Below are positions 1 through 9,704 of a stretch of 64,000 nt of DNA, in pieces. Numbering within the stretch: position 1 is the stretch's first letter; every line of letters begins with the position of its first letter. This DNA is from Ramlibacter rhizophilus (GTDB taxonomy: Bacteria; Pseudomonadota; Gammaproteobacteria; Burkholderiales; Burkholderiaceae_C): the NCBI RefSeq assembly GCF_004681965.1, contig NZ_SMLL01000004.1:310001-374000 (forward strand), written 5' to 3'. Position numbers and translations under genes: made by a program. The notes under the pieces are model-generated. The model was not told the origin of the DNA, did no database searches, and worked only from the letters and a program-made list of their open reading frames with translations.

Positions 1-271
1 GTCGCGCCAGGGCCAGCAGCGCCGCACGGCGCCGCCGCTGCAGGTGCTGCGCACGGGCACGCACGACGTGGCCTTCAACATGCCGACGCTTGGCGAGATG
101 ACCGGAGGCCGGGCCGCCACGGTCGCTCCCGCACAGGAGTACGGCGGCCTGTCGGTGCCCAGCGTGTGGCGCACCAACCGGACCACCGCGGCGGCGAAGG
201 TGGACGCGCTGTCCTCGGGGGGGATGGACGACTTCGAGATCCCCGCGTTCCTGCGGAAACAAGCCGACTGA
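1..271 (+). CDS. ftsZ: Cell division protein FtsZ, C-terminal end (5' truncated by window)
   Basis: This is the last ~90 codons of a gene running in from the left edge. The tail ends in DDFEIPAFLRKQAD, which matches the conserved C-terminal peptide of beta-proteobacterial FtsZ that binds FtsA and ZipA. The preceding Gly/Ala/Thr-rich stretch is the variable linker. FtsZ is the tubulin-like GTPase that builds the division ring, but its GTPase core lies outside the window. The next gene downstream is lpxC in the same direction, which is the usual order at the end of the division and cell-wall cluster and supports the call. Confidence 0.9.
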   Translation, partial: SRQGQQRRTAPPLQVLRTGTHDVAFNMPTLGEMTGGRAATVAPAQEYGGLSVPSVWRTNRTTAAAKVDALSSGGMDDFEIPAFLRKQAD

Positions 272-316
272 GCGCGGGGCTCGCGGTGTGGTCTGCGCCC
301 GCGGCCCCCACCCCAA

Positions 317-337
317 CCCTCCCCCAGAGGGGGAGGG
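317..337. repeat. Perfect C/G-run hairpin between ftsZ and lpxC
   Basis: A 9-bp perfect inverted repeat (CCCTCCCCC and GGGGGAGGG) surrounds a 3-base loop. It lies in a 200-bp gap of C-run and G-run sequence. Strings of this kind recur as intergenic repeats in high-GC beta-proteobacteria. It could also end ftsZ transcripts, but no T-run follows, so a terminator role is only a guess. Confidence 0.5.
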
Positions 338-471
338 GGTCCTTCTCCTTCCCCCACTGCGGGAAGGCTGGGATGGGGGCCCGTTCGCCAGCCCCTTGGC
401 CCTTCGCCTATCACCGCCTTAGCCAAGGCCCACCTCGAGCCCGAGGGTGCCCCCCGTAAAATCCCGGCCCT

Positions 472-1395
472 ATGCTGCAGCAACGCACCCTCAAGTCCCT
501 GACCCGCGCCGTGGGCGTGGGCCTGCACAGCGGCCAGCGGGTGGAGTTGACGCTGCGGCCGGCGCCGCCGGACACGGGCATCGTGTTCCGCCGGGTGGAC
601 CTGCCCCAGCCGGTGGACATCCCGGTCACGGCCGAGGCGGTGACCGACACGCGCATGGCCTCCACCATCTCCAGCGGCTCGGCCAAGGTGCATACCGTCG
701 AACACCTGATGTCGGCCTGCGCCGGCCTCGGGCTGGACAACCTCTACGTGGACATCACCGCCGAGGAAGTCCCCATCCTCGACGGCTCCTCCTCCTCCTT
801 CGTGTTCCTGCTGCAAAGCGCCGGCATCGAGCTGCAGAGGGCGCCCAAGCGCTTCATCCGCGTGCTCGCGCCCGTCGAGGTGCGCGAGGGTGAGGGCGAG
901 AACCTGAAGTGGGCGCGGCTGGACCCGCACCACGGCTTCAAGCTCAGTTTCGAGATCGACTTCGCCCACCGCGTGGTCGATTCCACCGCCCAGCGCCACG
1001 AGTTCGACCTGGGCCGCGACTCCTACACCCGCGACATCGCGCGCGCCCGCACCTTCGGCTTCACCAAGGACGTGGAGATGATGCGCGCGAACGGCCTGGC
1101 CTTGGGGGGCGGGCTGGACAACGCGGTGGTCATGGACGACTGGCGCGTGCTCAACTCCGACGGCCTGCGCTACGACGACGAGTTCGTCAAGCACAAGATC
1201 CTCGACGCCATGGGCGACCTGTACCTGGTGGGCAAGCCGCTGCTGGCCGCGTACTCGGCCTTCCGCTCGGGCCATGCCCTGAACAACAAGCTGCTGCGCG
1301 CCCTGCTGGCGCAGCAGGCGTGCTGGGAACTGGTGAGCTTCGAGGACGAGCGCCGGGCGCCCGTGGGCTTCGGCCTGCCGGCGCGCGCCTGGTAG
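472..1395 (+). CDS. lpxC: UDP-3-O-acyl-N-acetylglucosamine deacetylase
   Basis: LpxC removes the acetyl group from UDP-3-O-acyl-GlcNAc. This is the committed, zinc-dependent step of lipid A synthesis in the cytoplasm. The 307-residue protein has the family's usual length. It shows the HTVEHLMSA motif (catalytic Glu77, zinc ligand His78) and the HKILDAMGD motif carrying zinc ligands His241 and Asp245. The N-terminus (TLK...GVGLHSG) matches family members and fixes the start. Position directly after ftsZ is the classic arrangement. Confidence 0.97.
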   Translation: MLQQRTLKSLTRAVGVGLHSGQRVELTLRPAPPDTGIVFRRVDLPQPVDIPVTAEAVTDTRMASTISSGSAKVHTVEHLMSACAGLGLDNLYVDITAEEVPILDGSSSSFVFLLQSAGIELQRAPKRFIRVLAPVEVREGEGENLKWARLDPHHGFKLSFEIDFAHRVVDSTAQRHEFDLGRDSYTRDIARARTFGFTKDVEMMRANGLALGGGLDNAVVMDDWRVLNSDGLRYDDEFVKHKILDAMGDLYLVGKPLLAAYSAFRSGHALNNKLLRALLAQQACWELVSFEDERRAPVGFGLPARAW

Positions 1396-1403
1396 GCGCT
1401 TCG

Positions 1404-1580
1404 ATGGCGCTGTTTCGCATCGTCATCCTGCTGCTGCTGCTGGCAGCGGGCGCCTGTTTCGCGGTCTATGCCGTCACGGGCCGCGCGCGCTACAAGCGCC
1501 TGGGGATCGTCATTCTCAAGTGGACGCTGATCGGCGCCTTCGGCTTCTTCGCGGTGCTGGCCGTCCAACGCTTCGGGTGA
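1404..1580 (+). CDS. Small two-helix membrane protein
   Basis: A 58-residue protein starts 8 bp after the lpxC stop. It consists almost entirely of two hydrophobic segments (about residues 4-23 and 36-54) separated by a short basic loop (GRARYKRLG). No enzymatic motif is visible. It is probably co-transcribed with lpxC and ends immediately beside the convergent ruvC stop, with no spacer. I do not recognise a named family; the two-helix pattern and tight packing argue that it is a real inner-membrane protein. Confidence 0.7.
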   Translation: MALFRIVILLLLLAAGACFAVYAVTGRARYKRLGIVILKWTLIGAFGFFAVLAVQRFG

Positions 1581-2129
1581 CTACAAGCCCCGCCCGGCGC
1601 GATAACGCCCGGTGTTGCGCGCCGCCAGCGGCGTCGCCGCGGCCAGGCGTGACAGCGCCTGCCCTGCGTGCGCGTGCGTGATCGCCAGCCCCAGTGCGTC
1701 GGCCGCATCCGGCCCGGGCAGGCCGGGCAGGCGCAGCAGCCGCATCACCATCTGCTGCACCTCGGGCTTGCCGGCGCGGCCGTGGCCCGCCACCGCCCGC
1801 TTCATCTGCAGCGCCGTGTATTCCGACACCGCCAGGCCACAGGCGACCAGCGAGGTCACGCAGGCACCCCGCGCCTGGCCCAGCAGCAGCGTGGACTGGG
1901 GGTTGGCGTTGACGAAGACGATCTCCACGGCCGCCGTTTCGGGCTCGTAGCGCCGGCGCACTTCGGCGATGCCGTCGAACAGGGCCTTGAGCCGCCCGGG
2001 CAGGTCGCCGCGCGGCAGGTGCGTGGTCTGGATGGTGCCGCTGGCCACGTAGTCGAGTGCGCTGCCGTCTGCGTCGATGACGCCGAAGCCCGTGGTCTGC
2101 AGGCCGGGGTCGATGCCGAGGATGCGCAT
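1581..2129 (-). CDS. ruvC: Crossover junction endodeoxyribonuclease RuvC
   Basis: RuvC resolves Holliday junctions together with RuvAB. The chosen start gives 182 residues beginning MRILGIDPG, where Asp7 is the first acidic catalytic residue. A second acidic site is Glu69 in [10 protein letters not shown], followed by the LLGQARG motif. The C-terminal [12 protein letters not shown] supplies the last two aspartates. An upstream in-frame ATG would add 20 proline-rich residues absent from the family, so I prefer the internal start even though its ribosome site is weak. ruvA and ruvB are not nearby. Confidence 0.93.
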   Translation of the reverse strand: MRILGIDPGLQTTGFGVIDADGSALDYVASGTIQTTHLPRGDLPGRLKALFDGIAEVRRRYEPETAAVEIVFVNANPQSTLLLGQARGACVTSLVACGLAVSEYTALQMKRAVAGHGRAGKPEVQQMVMRLLRLPGLPGPDAADALGLAITHAHAGQALSRLAAATPLAARNTGRYRAGRGL

Positions 2130-2234
2130 GCGCGAAGAAGGGTCCGATGGCCGTGGCTGAGGTGGCCGATTGTGCGCCATGGCGGGCACGCCGATTGCCG
2201 CATGAGGGCATCGAGTGAGGGACCCGGATCATCC

Positions 2235-2927
2235 ATGCAACACCATGAAATTCACCGCATCGGCAGCGACGACGAGCTGCGCCCCGCATTGCTGCACGTT
2301 CCCCCCACGCCCGAGGGCGACAGCGGACCGCGGCCCATCGCGGTCATGCTGCACGGTTCGGGCGCCGGTCCGGAGCAGGGCTTGAACCTGCTGGAGCCCT
2401 GGGCCAGCCAGTCCGGCGTGCTGGTGCTGGCGCCGGCCTCGGCCAGTTCCACCTGGGACACGGTCCTGGGCGAACAGGGCGCGGACACCGAGCGCATCGA
2501 AGGTGCGCTCGACTGGGTGCGCGCGCGCTTCCGGCTCGACCCGGAGCGCGTGGTCATCGGCGGCTTCTCCGACGGCGCCTCCTGCGCGCTGGGTCTGGGG
2601 CTGGCGCGGGCCGACCTGTTCAGCCGGATCGTCGCGCTCTCGCCCGGCTTCGTGCCGCGCACCGTTCCCACGGGCGCGCCACCGGTGTTCATCTCGCACG
2701 GAACGCACGACACGGTGCTGCCCATCACGCGCTGCAGCCGCATCATCGCCCCGCGCCTGCGTGCGGCCGGCTGCGAGGTGAGCCTGCGCGAGTTCGACGG
2801 CGGCCATGTGGTCCCGGCCGACGTCGCGCGCCAGGCCACGGCCTGGCTGCTGCGGCCCCTGGAGCGCTCGGCCCGGCGCGCTCGGGGACAATCCGGGCAT
2901 GCAGATTCAAGAGAAACCGCCCTATGA
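2235..2927 (+). CDS. Alpha/beta-hydrolase, carboxylesterase/phospholipase type
   Basis: This 230-residue protein has the alpha/beta-hydrolase catalytic layout. HGSGAGPEQG forms the oxyanion region, GFSDG holds the nucleophile Ser112, the acid Asp lies in HGTHDTVLP, and the histidine in GGHVVP. The size and HGxG...GFSxG pattern fit the small bacterial carboxylesterase/phospholipase group that cleaves short acyl esters. The substrate cannot be told. Its last 29 bp overlap the start of the haemoglobin gene, so the two are probably translated from one transcript. Confidence 0.8.
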   Translation: MQHHEIHRIGSDDELRPALLHVPPTPEGDSGPRPIAVMLHGSGAGPEQGLNLLEPWASQSGVLVLAPASASSTWDTVLGEQGADTERIEGALDWVRARFRLDPERVVIGGFSDGASCALGLGLARADLFSRIVALSPGFVPRTVPTGAPPVFISHGTHDTVLPITRCSRIIAPRLRAAGCEVSLREFDGGHVVPADVARQATAWLLRPLERSARRARGQSGHADSRETAL

Positions 2928-3303
2928 CACCCCCTTCGAGTGGATCGGCGGCGAGGAGAAGGTGCGCGCGCTGGTGGAGCGCTTCTACGACCTGATGGAC
3001 CTGGAGCCCGGCTATGCGCAGCTGCGCGCCGCCCATGGCAGCGACCTGGCCCAGGCGCGGCAGAAACTGTTCTGGTTCCTCTGCGGCTGGCTGGGCGGGC
3101 CCAGCCACTACACCGAGCGCTTCGGCCACCCGCGCCTGCGCATGCGGCACATGCCCTTTTCCATCGGCATCGCCGAACGCGACCAGTGGGTGGCGTGCAT
3201 GGACCAGGCCATGGCGGAAACCGGCGTGGACCCGGCATTGCGCGAGCGCCTGCGCGCGTCCTTCATGAACACGGCCGACTGGATGCGAAACCGCAACGCC
3301 TGA
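2899..3303 (+). CDS. Group 2 truncated haemoglobin
   Basis: At 134 residues this is the length of a group II (trHbO) globin. The region LRMRHMPFSIG contains the proximal haem-ligating histidine. The following DQWVACMDQAM carries the conserved tryptophan (G8) that lines the distal pocket. These globins bind oxygen or detoxify NO and peroxide in the cytoplasm. The ATG at the start is preceded by a weak purine-rich site and lies within the end of the hydrolase gene, indicating translational coupling. Confidence 0.88.
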   Translation: MQIQEKPPYDTPFEWIGGEEKVRALVERFYDLMDLEPGYAQLRAAHGSDLAQARQKLFWFLCGWLGGPSHYTERFGHPRLRMRHMPFSIGIAERDQWVACMDQAMAETGVDPALRERLRASFMNTADWMRNRNA

Positions 3304-3318
3304 GCCGCGCCCGCGGCT

Positions 3319-3954
3319 TCAGCCCGCCCGCAGCAGCACCACCAGCGCGCCGGCGCCGCCTTCGGCCGCGCGCGCCTGCACGAAGGCCATCACCTCGTTC
3401 TTCTGCACCAGCCAGCCGTGCACCTTGCCCTTGAGCACGGGTGCCTTGCCGGGCGATCCCAAACCTTTGCCGTGCACCACGCGCACGCAGCGCAGGCCCA
3501 GCCGGAAGGCCTCGCGGATGAACTCCGACAGCGCTTCGCGGGCCGCCTCGCGGCGCAGGCCGTGCAGGTCGATCTCGCGCTGGATGCTCCAGTCGCCGCG
3601 GCGCAGCTTGCGCGTGACGTCCGGCCCCACGCCGGGGCGGCGGAAGCTCAGCGCCTCATCCACCTCCAGCAGCGTGCTGGCGTCGAACTCGTCGCTGATG
3701 GACTCGCGCAGCACGCGCTGTTCGTCCAGCTGCTGCTGGGCCGCGATGGGCAGCGGCTGGTCCGGCTGGAGCAGCACGCGGCCGTGGGCGGGCAGGGGAT
3801 GCACTTTCCCGGCCGCGCGGACGAACAGGGTCTTTTCGGCCTGCGCGCGCTGCTCGGCCTGCTTGCGGGCCGCGTCCTCGGCGGCGCGTCGCTCGCGCGC
3901 CTCGGCAAGGTGGCGCTGGATGGCCTGCAGGTCCTGGAGCGACCTGGCTTTCAT
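3319..3954 (-). CDS. Smr/MutS2-domain DNA nuclease-like protein
   Basis: This 211-residue protein has a charged, coiled-coil-like N-terminus (residues about 5-45) rich in Arg, Glu and Ala. It is followed by a C-terminal Smr domain with DLHGLRREAA and the signature HGKGLGSPG. Smr domains nick or bind branched DNA, and some act on RNA. The start is set at the ATG preceded by AGGAG at a good distance; a TTG two codons upstream is less likely. It is transcribed alone, convergent with the globin gene. Confidence 0.87.
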   Translation of the reverse strand: MKARSLQDLQAIQRHLAEARERRAAEDAARKQAEQRAQAEKTLFVRAAGKVHPLPAHGRVLLQPDQPLPIAAQQQLDEQRVLRESISDEFDASTLLEVDEALSFRRPGVGPDVTRKLRRGDWSIQREIDLHGLRREAAREALSEFIREAFRLGLRCVRVVHGKGLGSPGKAPVLKGKVHGWLVQKNEVMAFVQARAAEGGAGALVVLLRAG

Positions 3955-4048
3955 GAGCAATCTCCTGGCTGACTCGGGATGTTAAGGGCCCCGACCCACG
4001 CCCACCCCCGCTCGCCTAAGATGACCCGCGTCCCTTCGGCCCACCCTC

Positions 4049-5167
4049 ATGCGACCCTCGCGCCCGGTCCTCATCGTTGCCTCGCTCCTGCTCGTGCTGG
4101 TGCTGCTGGCCCTGGCTTTCTACAGCGGCCTGTGGCAGCGTCCGCGCCCCGTGCCCGCCGCGCAGGCCGTGGCCATGGAGCAGGAGGCGCCGCCCGTGCC
4201 GGTCGTGCTGGAACAGGTCACCGAGGCTACCGGCGCCGAGGCGCTGGAGCTGCTGGGCAATGCGGCGGCCGCACGTTCGGTGGTCTTGTATCCGGCCGTG
4301 TCCGGCGAGGTGGCCGAGCTGCGCTTCCGGCCGGGCCAGCGGGTGGAGGCCGCCCAGGTGCTGCTGCGCCTGGTGGACCGCACGCAGCGGCTCGCGCTGG
4401 ACGCGGCCGCGGCCCGGCGCGAACAGGCCCGGCGGCTGCTCGCGCGCTACGAGGCCACGCGCGGCACCGGTGCCGTGCCGGGCAGCCTGATCGACGAGGC
4501 CGAGAGCGCGCTGCGCCTGGCGCGCATCGAGGAACAGCAGGCGCGCGAGGCGGTCGCCGACCGCACCCTGCGCGCACCCTTCAGCGGCGTGGTCGGGCTG
4601 ACCGACGTGGAGCCGGGCGACCGCGTCGCGATCGACACGCCCATCACCACGCTGGATGACCGCAGCACGGTGCTGGTGGGCTTCGAGGTGCCGGAGGCGC
4701 ACGCCGCCCGCCTGGGCCAGGGGCAGCCTTTGAGCGTGGAGCATCCGGCCTGGCCGGGCCGGCGCTTCGAGGGCCGCATCACGCAGATCGACAGCCGGGT
4801 GGACGAGCGCACGCGCAACCTGCGCCTGCGCGCGGCCGTCGCGAACCCGCAGGACCTGCTGCGCCCGGGCATGTCCCTGCAGGTGCGGCTCGCGCTGCCG
4901 GGGCAGCCGCGCCCGGCCGTGCCCGAGCTGGCCCTGCAGTACGGGCGCGAAGGCGCGCATGTCTGGACCGTGCGCGAAGGCCGCGCCGAGCAGGTGCCGG
5001 TGCGCTCGCTCGGGCGCGAGCAGGGCCGGGTGCTGGTGGACGGGCCGCTGCAGCCGGGCCAGCCGGTCATCGTCGAAGGCGTGCAGCGCCTGCGGCCCGG
5101 CCGCGCGGTGCAGGTGGTCGAGCCCGAGTCCGGCTCCCGGCCTGTCACGGGCAGGGCCGTGCCATGA
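4049..5167 (+). CDS. RND efflux periplasmic adaptor subunit
   Basis: This is the membrane-fusion protein of a tripartite RND pump, bridging the inner-membrane transporter and the outer-membrane channel. An N-terminal hydrophobic anchor (about residues 7-26) is followed by the lipoyl-like half motif (YPAVSGEVAEL, then RFRPGQRVEAAQ). A short helical hairpin, the second lipoyl half (LRAPFSGVVGLTDVEPGDRV) and beta-barrel domains complete it. At 372 residues it has the usual length. It overlaps the pump gene by four bases (ATGA), showing an operon. Confidence 0.92.
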   Translation: MRPSRPVLIVASLLLVLVLLALAFYSGLWQRPRPVPAAQAVAMEQEAPPVPVVLEQVTEATGAEALELLGNAAAARSVVLYPAVSGEVAELRFRPGQRVEAAQVLLRLVDRTQRLALDAAAARREQARRLLARYEATRGTGAVPGSLIDEAESALRLARIEEQQAREAVADRTLRAPFSGVVGLTDVEPGDRVAIDTPITTLDDRSTVLVGFEVPEAHAARLGQGQPLSVEHPAWPGRRFEGRITQIDSRVDERTRNLRLRAAVANPQDLLRPGMSLQVRLALPGQPRPAVPELALQYGREGAHVWTVREGRAEQVPVRSLGREQGRVLVDGPLQPGQPVIVEGVQRLRPGRAVQVVEPESGSRPVTGRAVP

Positions 5168-8100
5168 AGCACGGCGGCGATGCGGGGGGCCTCCCCAGCC
5201 TCGCGGTGCGCCGGCCGTGGCTGGTCGTCGTGCTCAACCTGCTGATCGTGATCGCGGGCATCGGCGCCTGGATGGGCGTGGAGGTGCGGGAGCTGCCCAA
5301 CATCGACCGGCCCATCGTGGCCGTGCGCGCGGACTACCCCGGCGCCGCACCCGAGACGCTCGACGCCGACGTCACGCGCGTGCTGGAGGGGGCGGCCGCG
5401 CGCGTGCCCGGCGTCGCGCTGGTCCGCTCGGCCAGCGAGGAGGGCAACCTGCGGGTGATCATCGAGTTCAACCCCGGCGTGGACCTGGTGGACGCGGCCA
5501 ACGACGTGCGCGAAGCCATCGCCCGGGTGGAAGGCAGCCTGCCGGAGGGCCTGGAGAACCTCACCATCGTCAAGGCCGACGCCGACGCCGAGCCGGTCAT
5601 GCAGCTCGCCGTCTCCAGCCCCACCCTGGCCATCGACGAGCTCTCGCGCGTGGTGGAGGACCGCATCGAGCCCGAGCTGGTCTCCGTGCCCGGCGTGGCC
5701 GACGTGACGCCCTTCGGCGAGCGGCGCCGCGTCATGCGCGTGCGGGTCGATCCGCTGCGCATGACGGCGCACGGCGTCACGGTGGACGACCTCGCCGGCC
5801 TGCTGCGCAGCGCCCGGGCCGACGTGCCCGCCGGCAGCCTGCGCTCGCCCGAGCAGGACCTGCTGGTGCGCGCCAATGCCTCGGTGGCCACGCCCGAGGA
5901 GGTGCGGCGCCTGCGCCTGCGTCCCGGCCTGGCGCTGGGTGAGGTGGCGCAGGTGTTCTACGCCCCGGCCGACGCCACCTCCTACGTGCGGCTGGACGGC
6001 CGCACCGTCATCAGCCTGGGCATCGTGCGCCAGGCGCAGTCCAACACGGTCGCCATCTCGGAGGGCGTGCGCGCCATGGTGGCGCGCATCAACCGGGACA
6101 ACGCGGACCTGCGCATCCAGGTGGTGTCCGACGATGCGGTCTTCATCCGGGGCGCCATCTCCGAGGTCTTGTGGAGCCTGGCCGGCGCGGTGCTCATCGT
6201 GGTGGCCGTGGTGGGCGCCTTCCTCGGCCAGTGGCGGGCCACGCTGGTGCCGGCGGTGGCCATTCCCATCGCCCTCGTCGGCACCCTCGGCGCCATCTGG
6301 CTGCTGGGCTTCTCGCTCAACCTGCTCACGCTGCTGGCGCTGCTGCTGGCCACCGGCCTGGTGGTGGACGACTCCATCGTGGTGCTGGAGAACGTGCAGC
6401 GGCGCCGCGGCATGGGCCTGGGCGCGCGGGCGGCGGCGGTGCTGGGCACGCGCGAGGTGTTCTTCGCCGTGGTGGCCACCACCGCCACGCTGGTGGCGGT
6501 GTTCGTGCCCATCTCCTTCCTGCCGTCCACGGCCGGGCGCCTGTTCACGGAGTTCGGCTTCGTCATGGCCATCGCGGTGGCGATCTCCTCCTTCGTCGCG
6601 CTGTCCATGGGGCCCATGATCGCCTCGCGCCTGCCCGAGGCGCGGGCGCCCGGGCCGGTCTGGCGCCGCGCCTCGGCCGCGGGGCACGCGGCCATTCGCG
6701 CCTACGACCGCGCGATCGGCCTGTGCCTGCGGCACGGCGCCTGGGTGGTGGGCCTGTGCGTGCTGCTGGCGGCCGCGGCCTTCACCCTGTATCCCCGCCT
6801 GCCGAGCGAGCTCACGCCGCCCGAGGACCGCGGCGTGCTGGTCGTGCGGCTGGACGGGCCCGACGGCGTGAGCCTGGCCTACACGGACCGGCAGCTGGAG
6901 CGCGCCCTGGCGGCCATCCAGCCCCTGGTGCGCGAAGGGCTGGTGGAGAGCGTCTTCACCATCGCCGGCCGCTGGGACCTCAACCGGGCCGAGATCGTCG
7001 CGCCGCTCGTGCCCTGGGACCAGCGCGAGGTCTCGCAGGCCCAGCTGGCCACGCGCGTGCGCGCCGCGCTGGAGGGCCTGCCCGGCGCGCTGGTGCGCAT
7101 CCGCAGCGGCAACAGCCTGGGCGTGGGCGGTGGCGACGGCAGCATCCAGATGGCCGTCACCGGCGACGACTACACGCGCATCGCGCAGGCGGCCGATGCC
7201 TTCGCGCGCCGCATCGAAACCGAGCTGCCGGGCCTGCGCGACGTGCGGGTGGACTACCAGGCCACGCAGCCCCAGCTGGCCGTGCAGGTGGACCGGCAGC
7301 GCGCCGCCGAGCTGGGCGTTCCGGTGCAGGGCCTGGACATCGTGCTGCGCGCGCTGGTGGGCGGCACCGAAGTGACGGAGCTCACGATCAACGACCGCAA
7401 CCTGCCCGTCATGCTGGAAAGCCGCGAACGCGAGCGCGCCGACCCGCAGGACCTGCTGCGGCTGAAGGTGCGCGCCTCGCCCGAGGCGGGCGGTGCGCTG
7501 GTGCCGCTCGGCCAGTTCGTGCGCTTCGAGGAAACCGCCATCGCGGCGGAGCTGGACCGCCTGGGACAGCGTCGGGCCGTGGAGATGAGCGCCGTCACGC
7601 GCGAGGGCATGCCGCTGCAGCAGGCCGTGAGCGAGCTGCGCGAGCTCGCCGCGCGCGAACTGCCGCAGGGCATGGGCCTGCTGTTCCGGGGCGACGCGGC
7701 CACGCTGGAGGAGACGGGGCGCGACGTGGCCATCACCTTCGCCATCGCCTTGCTGGTGGTCTTCCTGGTGCTGGTGGCGCAGTTCGAGGGCGTGACCAGC
7801 GCGGCGGTGGTGCTGCTCACCGTGCCCTTCGGCCTGGCGGCGGCCGTCTTCGCGCTGTGGCTGAGCGGCACCTCGGTCAACATCTACAGTCAGATCGGCC
7901 TGCTGCTGCTGGTGGGCGTGATGGCCAAGAACAGCATCCTGCTGGTCGAGTTCGCCGACCAGCTTCGCGATGCCGGGCGCAGCGTGCGCGAGGCCGCGCA
8001 CGAGGCCGCGCGCACGCGCCTGCGGCCCATCACCATGACCATGGCCTCCACGGTGCTGGGGGCGGTGCCGCTGCTGCTCGGAAGCGGTGCGGGCGCCGAG

Positions 8101-8280
8101 TCGCGCGCGGCCATCGGCTGGGTGATCTTCGGCGGACTTTCCCTCGCCGCCGTCTTCACCCTGTTCCTCGCGCCGGTGCTGTACCTCGGGCTGGCGCGCT
8201 TCTCGCGGCCGCGGGCCAATGCCGGCGAACGCCTGGACCGCGAGCTGGAGGCCGCCGCCGCGCAGGGGGAGGGCGGGTGA
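5164..8280 (+). CDS. RND family efflux transporter permease (HAE1/AcrB type)
   Basis: A 1038-residue inner-membrane pump exporting hydrophobic or amphipathic compounds by proton antiport. The expected 12 membrane segments fall in two groups (one near residues 10-30 and 335-545, the second near 860-1025), separated by large periplasmic loops. Proton-relay aspartates are seen in GLVVDDSIVVLENV, and a second-half counterpart is the GVMAKNSILLVEF motif. Substrates cannot be predicted. It sits between its adaptor and outer-membrane channel genes and overlaps both. Confidence 0.95.
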   Translation: MKHGGDAGGLPSLAVRRPWLVVVLNLLIVIAGIGAWMGVEVRELPNIDRPIVAVRADYPGAAPETLDADVTRVLEGAAARVPGVALVRSASEEGNLRVIIEFNPGVDLVDAANDVREAIARVEGSLPEGLENLTIVKADADAEPVMQLAVSSPTLAIDELSRVVEDRIEPELVSVPGVADVTPFGERRRVMRVRVDPLRMTAHGVTVDDLAGLLRSARADVPAGSLRSPEQDLLVRANASVATPEEVRRLRLRPGLALGEVAQVFYAPADATSYVRLDGRTVISLGIVRQAQSNTVAISEGVRAMVARINRDNADLRIQVVSDDAVFIRGAISEVLWSLAGAVLIVVAVVGAFLGQWRATLVPAVAIPIALVGTLGAIWLLGFSLNLLTLLALLLATGLVVDDSIVVLENVQRRRGMGLGARAAAVLGTREVFFAVVATTATLVAVFVPISFLPSTAGRLFTEFGFVMAIAVAISSFVALSMGPMIASRLPEARAPGPVWRRASAAGHAAIRAYDRAIGLCLRHGAWVVGLCVLLAAAAFTLYPRLPSELTPPEDRGVLVVRLDGPDGVSLAYTDRQLERALAAIQPLVREGLVESVFTIAGRWDLNRAEIVAPLVPWDQREVSQAQLATRVRAALEGLPGALVRIRSGNSLGVGGGDGSIQMAVTGDDYTRIAQAADAFARRIETELPGLRDVRVDYQATQPQLAVQVDRQRAAELGVPVQGLDIVLRALVGGTEVTELTINDRNLPVMLESRERERADPQDLLRLKVRASPEAGGALVPLGQFVRFEETAIAAELDRLGQRRAVEMSAVTREGMPLQQAVSELRELAARELPQGMGLLFRGDAATLEETGRDVAITFAIALLVVFLVLVAQFEGVTSAAVVLLTVPFGLAAAVFALWLSGTSVNIYSQIGLLLLVGVMAKNSILLVEFADQLRDAGRSVREAAHEAARTRLRPITMTMASTVLGAVPLLLGSGAGAESRAAIGWVIFGGLSLAAVFTLFLAPVLYLGLARFSRPRANAGERLDRELEAAAAQGEGG

Positions 8281-9692
8281 GGGCGCGCCGGCATGCAGGG
8301 CTCGGTGCGCTGCTCCTCGTGGCCGGCTGCGCCCTGCCGCCCGTCGGCCCGGCCCGGGTGCAGGCGCCCGACATCGCGCTCGCACCCGGGGAGCGCTTTC
8401 GCATGCAGGCCGCGGACGCACCGGCGCCCGAGCCGGCCGACCTGCACTGGTGGCGGCGCTTCGACGACCCGCAACTCGCCCGCTGGGTGGAGCAGGCCCT
8501 GGATGCGAACACCGACATCGCCATCGCGCGGCAGCAGCTCGCCCAGGCACGCGCCCTGCTGCTCGCGGCGCGGGCCGCGCGCGGCCCGCGCGTGCAGGGC
8601 CAGGCCGAGCTGGAGCTGCGCCTGCAGCGCGAGTCCGGCGAGCGCCGCGTGCAGCCGGCCGCCGGCCTCGCCCTGGACTGGGACCTGGACCCCTGGGGCG
8701 GGCTGCGCCTGGCCGAGCAGGCCGCAGAAGCCGGCGTGCTGCGTGCCGGCGAACTCGTCCATGCGCAGCGCCTCGCGGCCGCCGGGCTGGCGGCGCGCGC
8801 CTACCTGGAGTGGCGCCTCGCGCTGCACGACCACCGCGTGCTGGCCCGCACGGCCGAGGTGCTGCAGGAGGGGCTGCGCGTGACCTCGGTGCGGGTGGAG
8901 GCGGGGATCTCGCCGGTGCTCGATCGCGAACGGGCACGCGCGGAACTGGCAGTCACCGAAGCGGCGCTCGCAGCGGCGGCGGTGCGCGCCGGCCAGGCGC
9001 TCGCGGCCTTGCAGGTGCTGGCCGGCGAGCGGCCGCAGCCCGTCGCGCCGGGATTGAGCTTCGAAGCCACGCAGGCACGCGAAGCCTTGCGCGAGCTGCC
9101 GGCGCTGGAAGGCGCGCAGCCGGTGGCCGCGCCCCTGGACCTGCTGCGCCTGCGCCCGGACCTGCGGGCTGCGCAGCAGGCCCTGGTCGCGGCCGCCGCC
9201 GAGGTGGGGGTGGCCGAGGTGGCGTTGCGCCCGCGACTTCGCCTTCCCGGCACGCTGCTGGTGGGCGCGGCCACGGGCGGCGCGGGCCTGGAGCTGCTGG
9301 CCGCGACGCTGGCCGCGCTGGTCGAGGCGCCCTTGCTGGATGGCGGTGAGGCAGCCGCCGGCGTGGGCTTCGCGCAGGCGCGCCTGCGCGAAGCCGAGCT
9401 GCGGTACCGGCAGCAGCTGCTGCTCGCGCTGCGCCAGGTGGAAGACGCGCTGCTCGCCCGCGAGGGCGCCCTGGCGCGCATCACGGCGGCCCGGCGCGGC
9501 ACGGTGGCCGCCAACGCCGCGCAGGAGCAGGCGCAGACGCTCTACCGCGTGGGCCTGACCAACTACCTGGACGTGGTCGATGCCCAGCGCACGGCGCTCA
9601 CCAGCGAGCGCCTGCTGATCGAGGCGCGGGCGGAGTCCGCCGCGGCGGCGGTGCGGGCCTTCGAGGCCATGGGGCTGATCGCGCCGCCCTGA
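8277..9692 (+). CDS. RND efflux outer-membrane factor lipoprotein (NodT/OprM type)
   Basis: This outer-membrane channel completes the pump. I place the start at a GTG overlapping the pump stop (GTGA), which gives a short basic N-terminus, a hydrophobic core and a lipobox LVAGC with Cys18 as the acylated residue. Two repeated OEP domains follow, with the conserved DLHWWRRFDDPQL motif early and TNYLDVVDAQRTALTSE near the end. Its 471 residues are normal for the family. A later ATG would remove the lipoprotein signal, so it is rejected. Confidence 0.92.
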   Translation: MRARRHAGLGALLLVAGCALPPVGPARVQAPDIALAPGERFRMQAADAPAPEPADLHWWRRFDDPQLARWVEQALDANTDIAIARQQLAQARALLLAARAARGPRVQGQAELELRLQRESGERRVQPAAGLALDWDLDPWGGLRLAEQAAEAGVLRAGELVHAQRLAAAGLAARAYLEWRLALHDHRVLARTAEVLQEGLRVTSVRVEAGISPVLDRERARAELAVTEAALAAAAVRAGQALAALQVLAGERPQPVAPGLSFEATQAREALRELPALEGAQPVAAPLDLLRLRPDLRAAQQALVAAAAEVGVAEVALRPRLRLPGTLLVGAATGGAGLELLAATLAALVEAPLLDGGEAAAGVGFAQARLREAELRYRQQLLLALRQVEDALLAREGALARITAARRGTVAANAAQEQAQTLYRVGLTNYLDVVDAQRTALTSERLLIEARAESAAAAVRAFEAMGLIAPP

Positions 9693-9704
9693 AACCGTGG
9701 GCGG

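Noticed and set aside
4447-8937. Very long open frame (about 1500 codons) on the minus strand
   Set aside because: It is antisense to the three efflux genes, is an Arg/Pro/Ala/His-rich low-complexity translation, and arises from the high GC content; the plus-strand genes have clear families.
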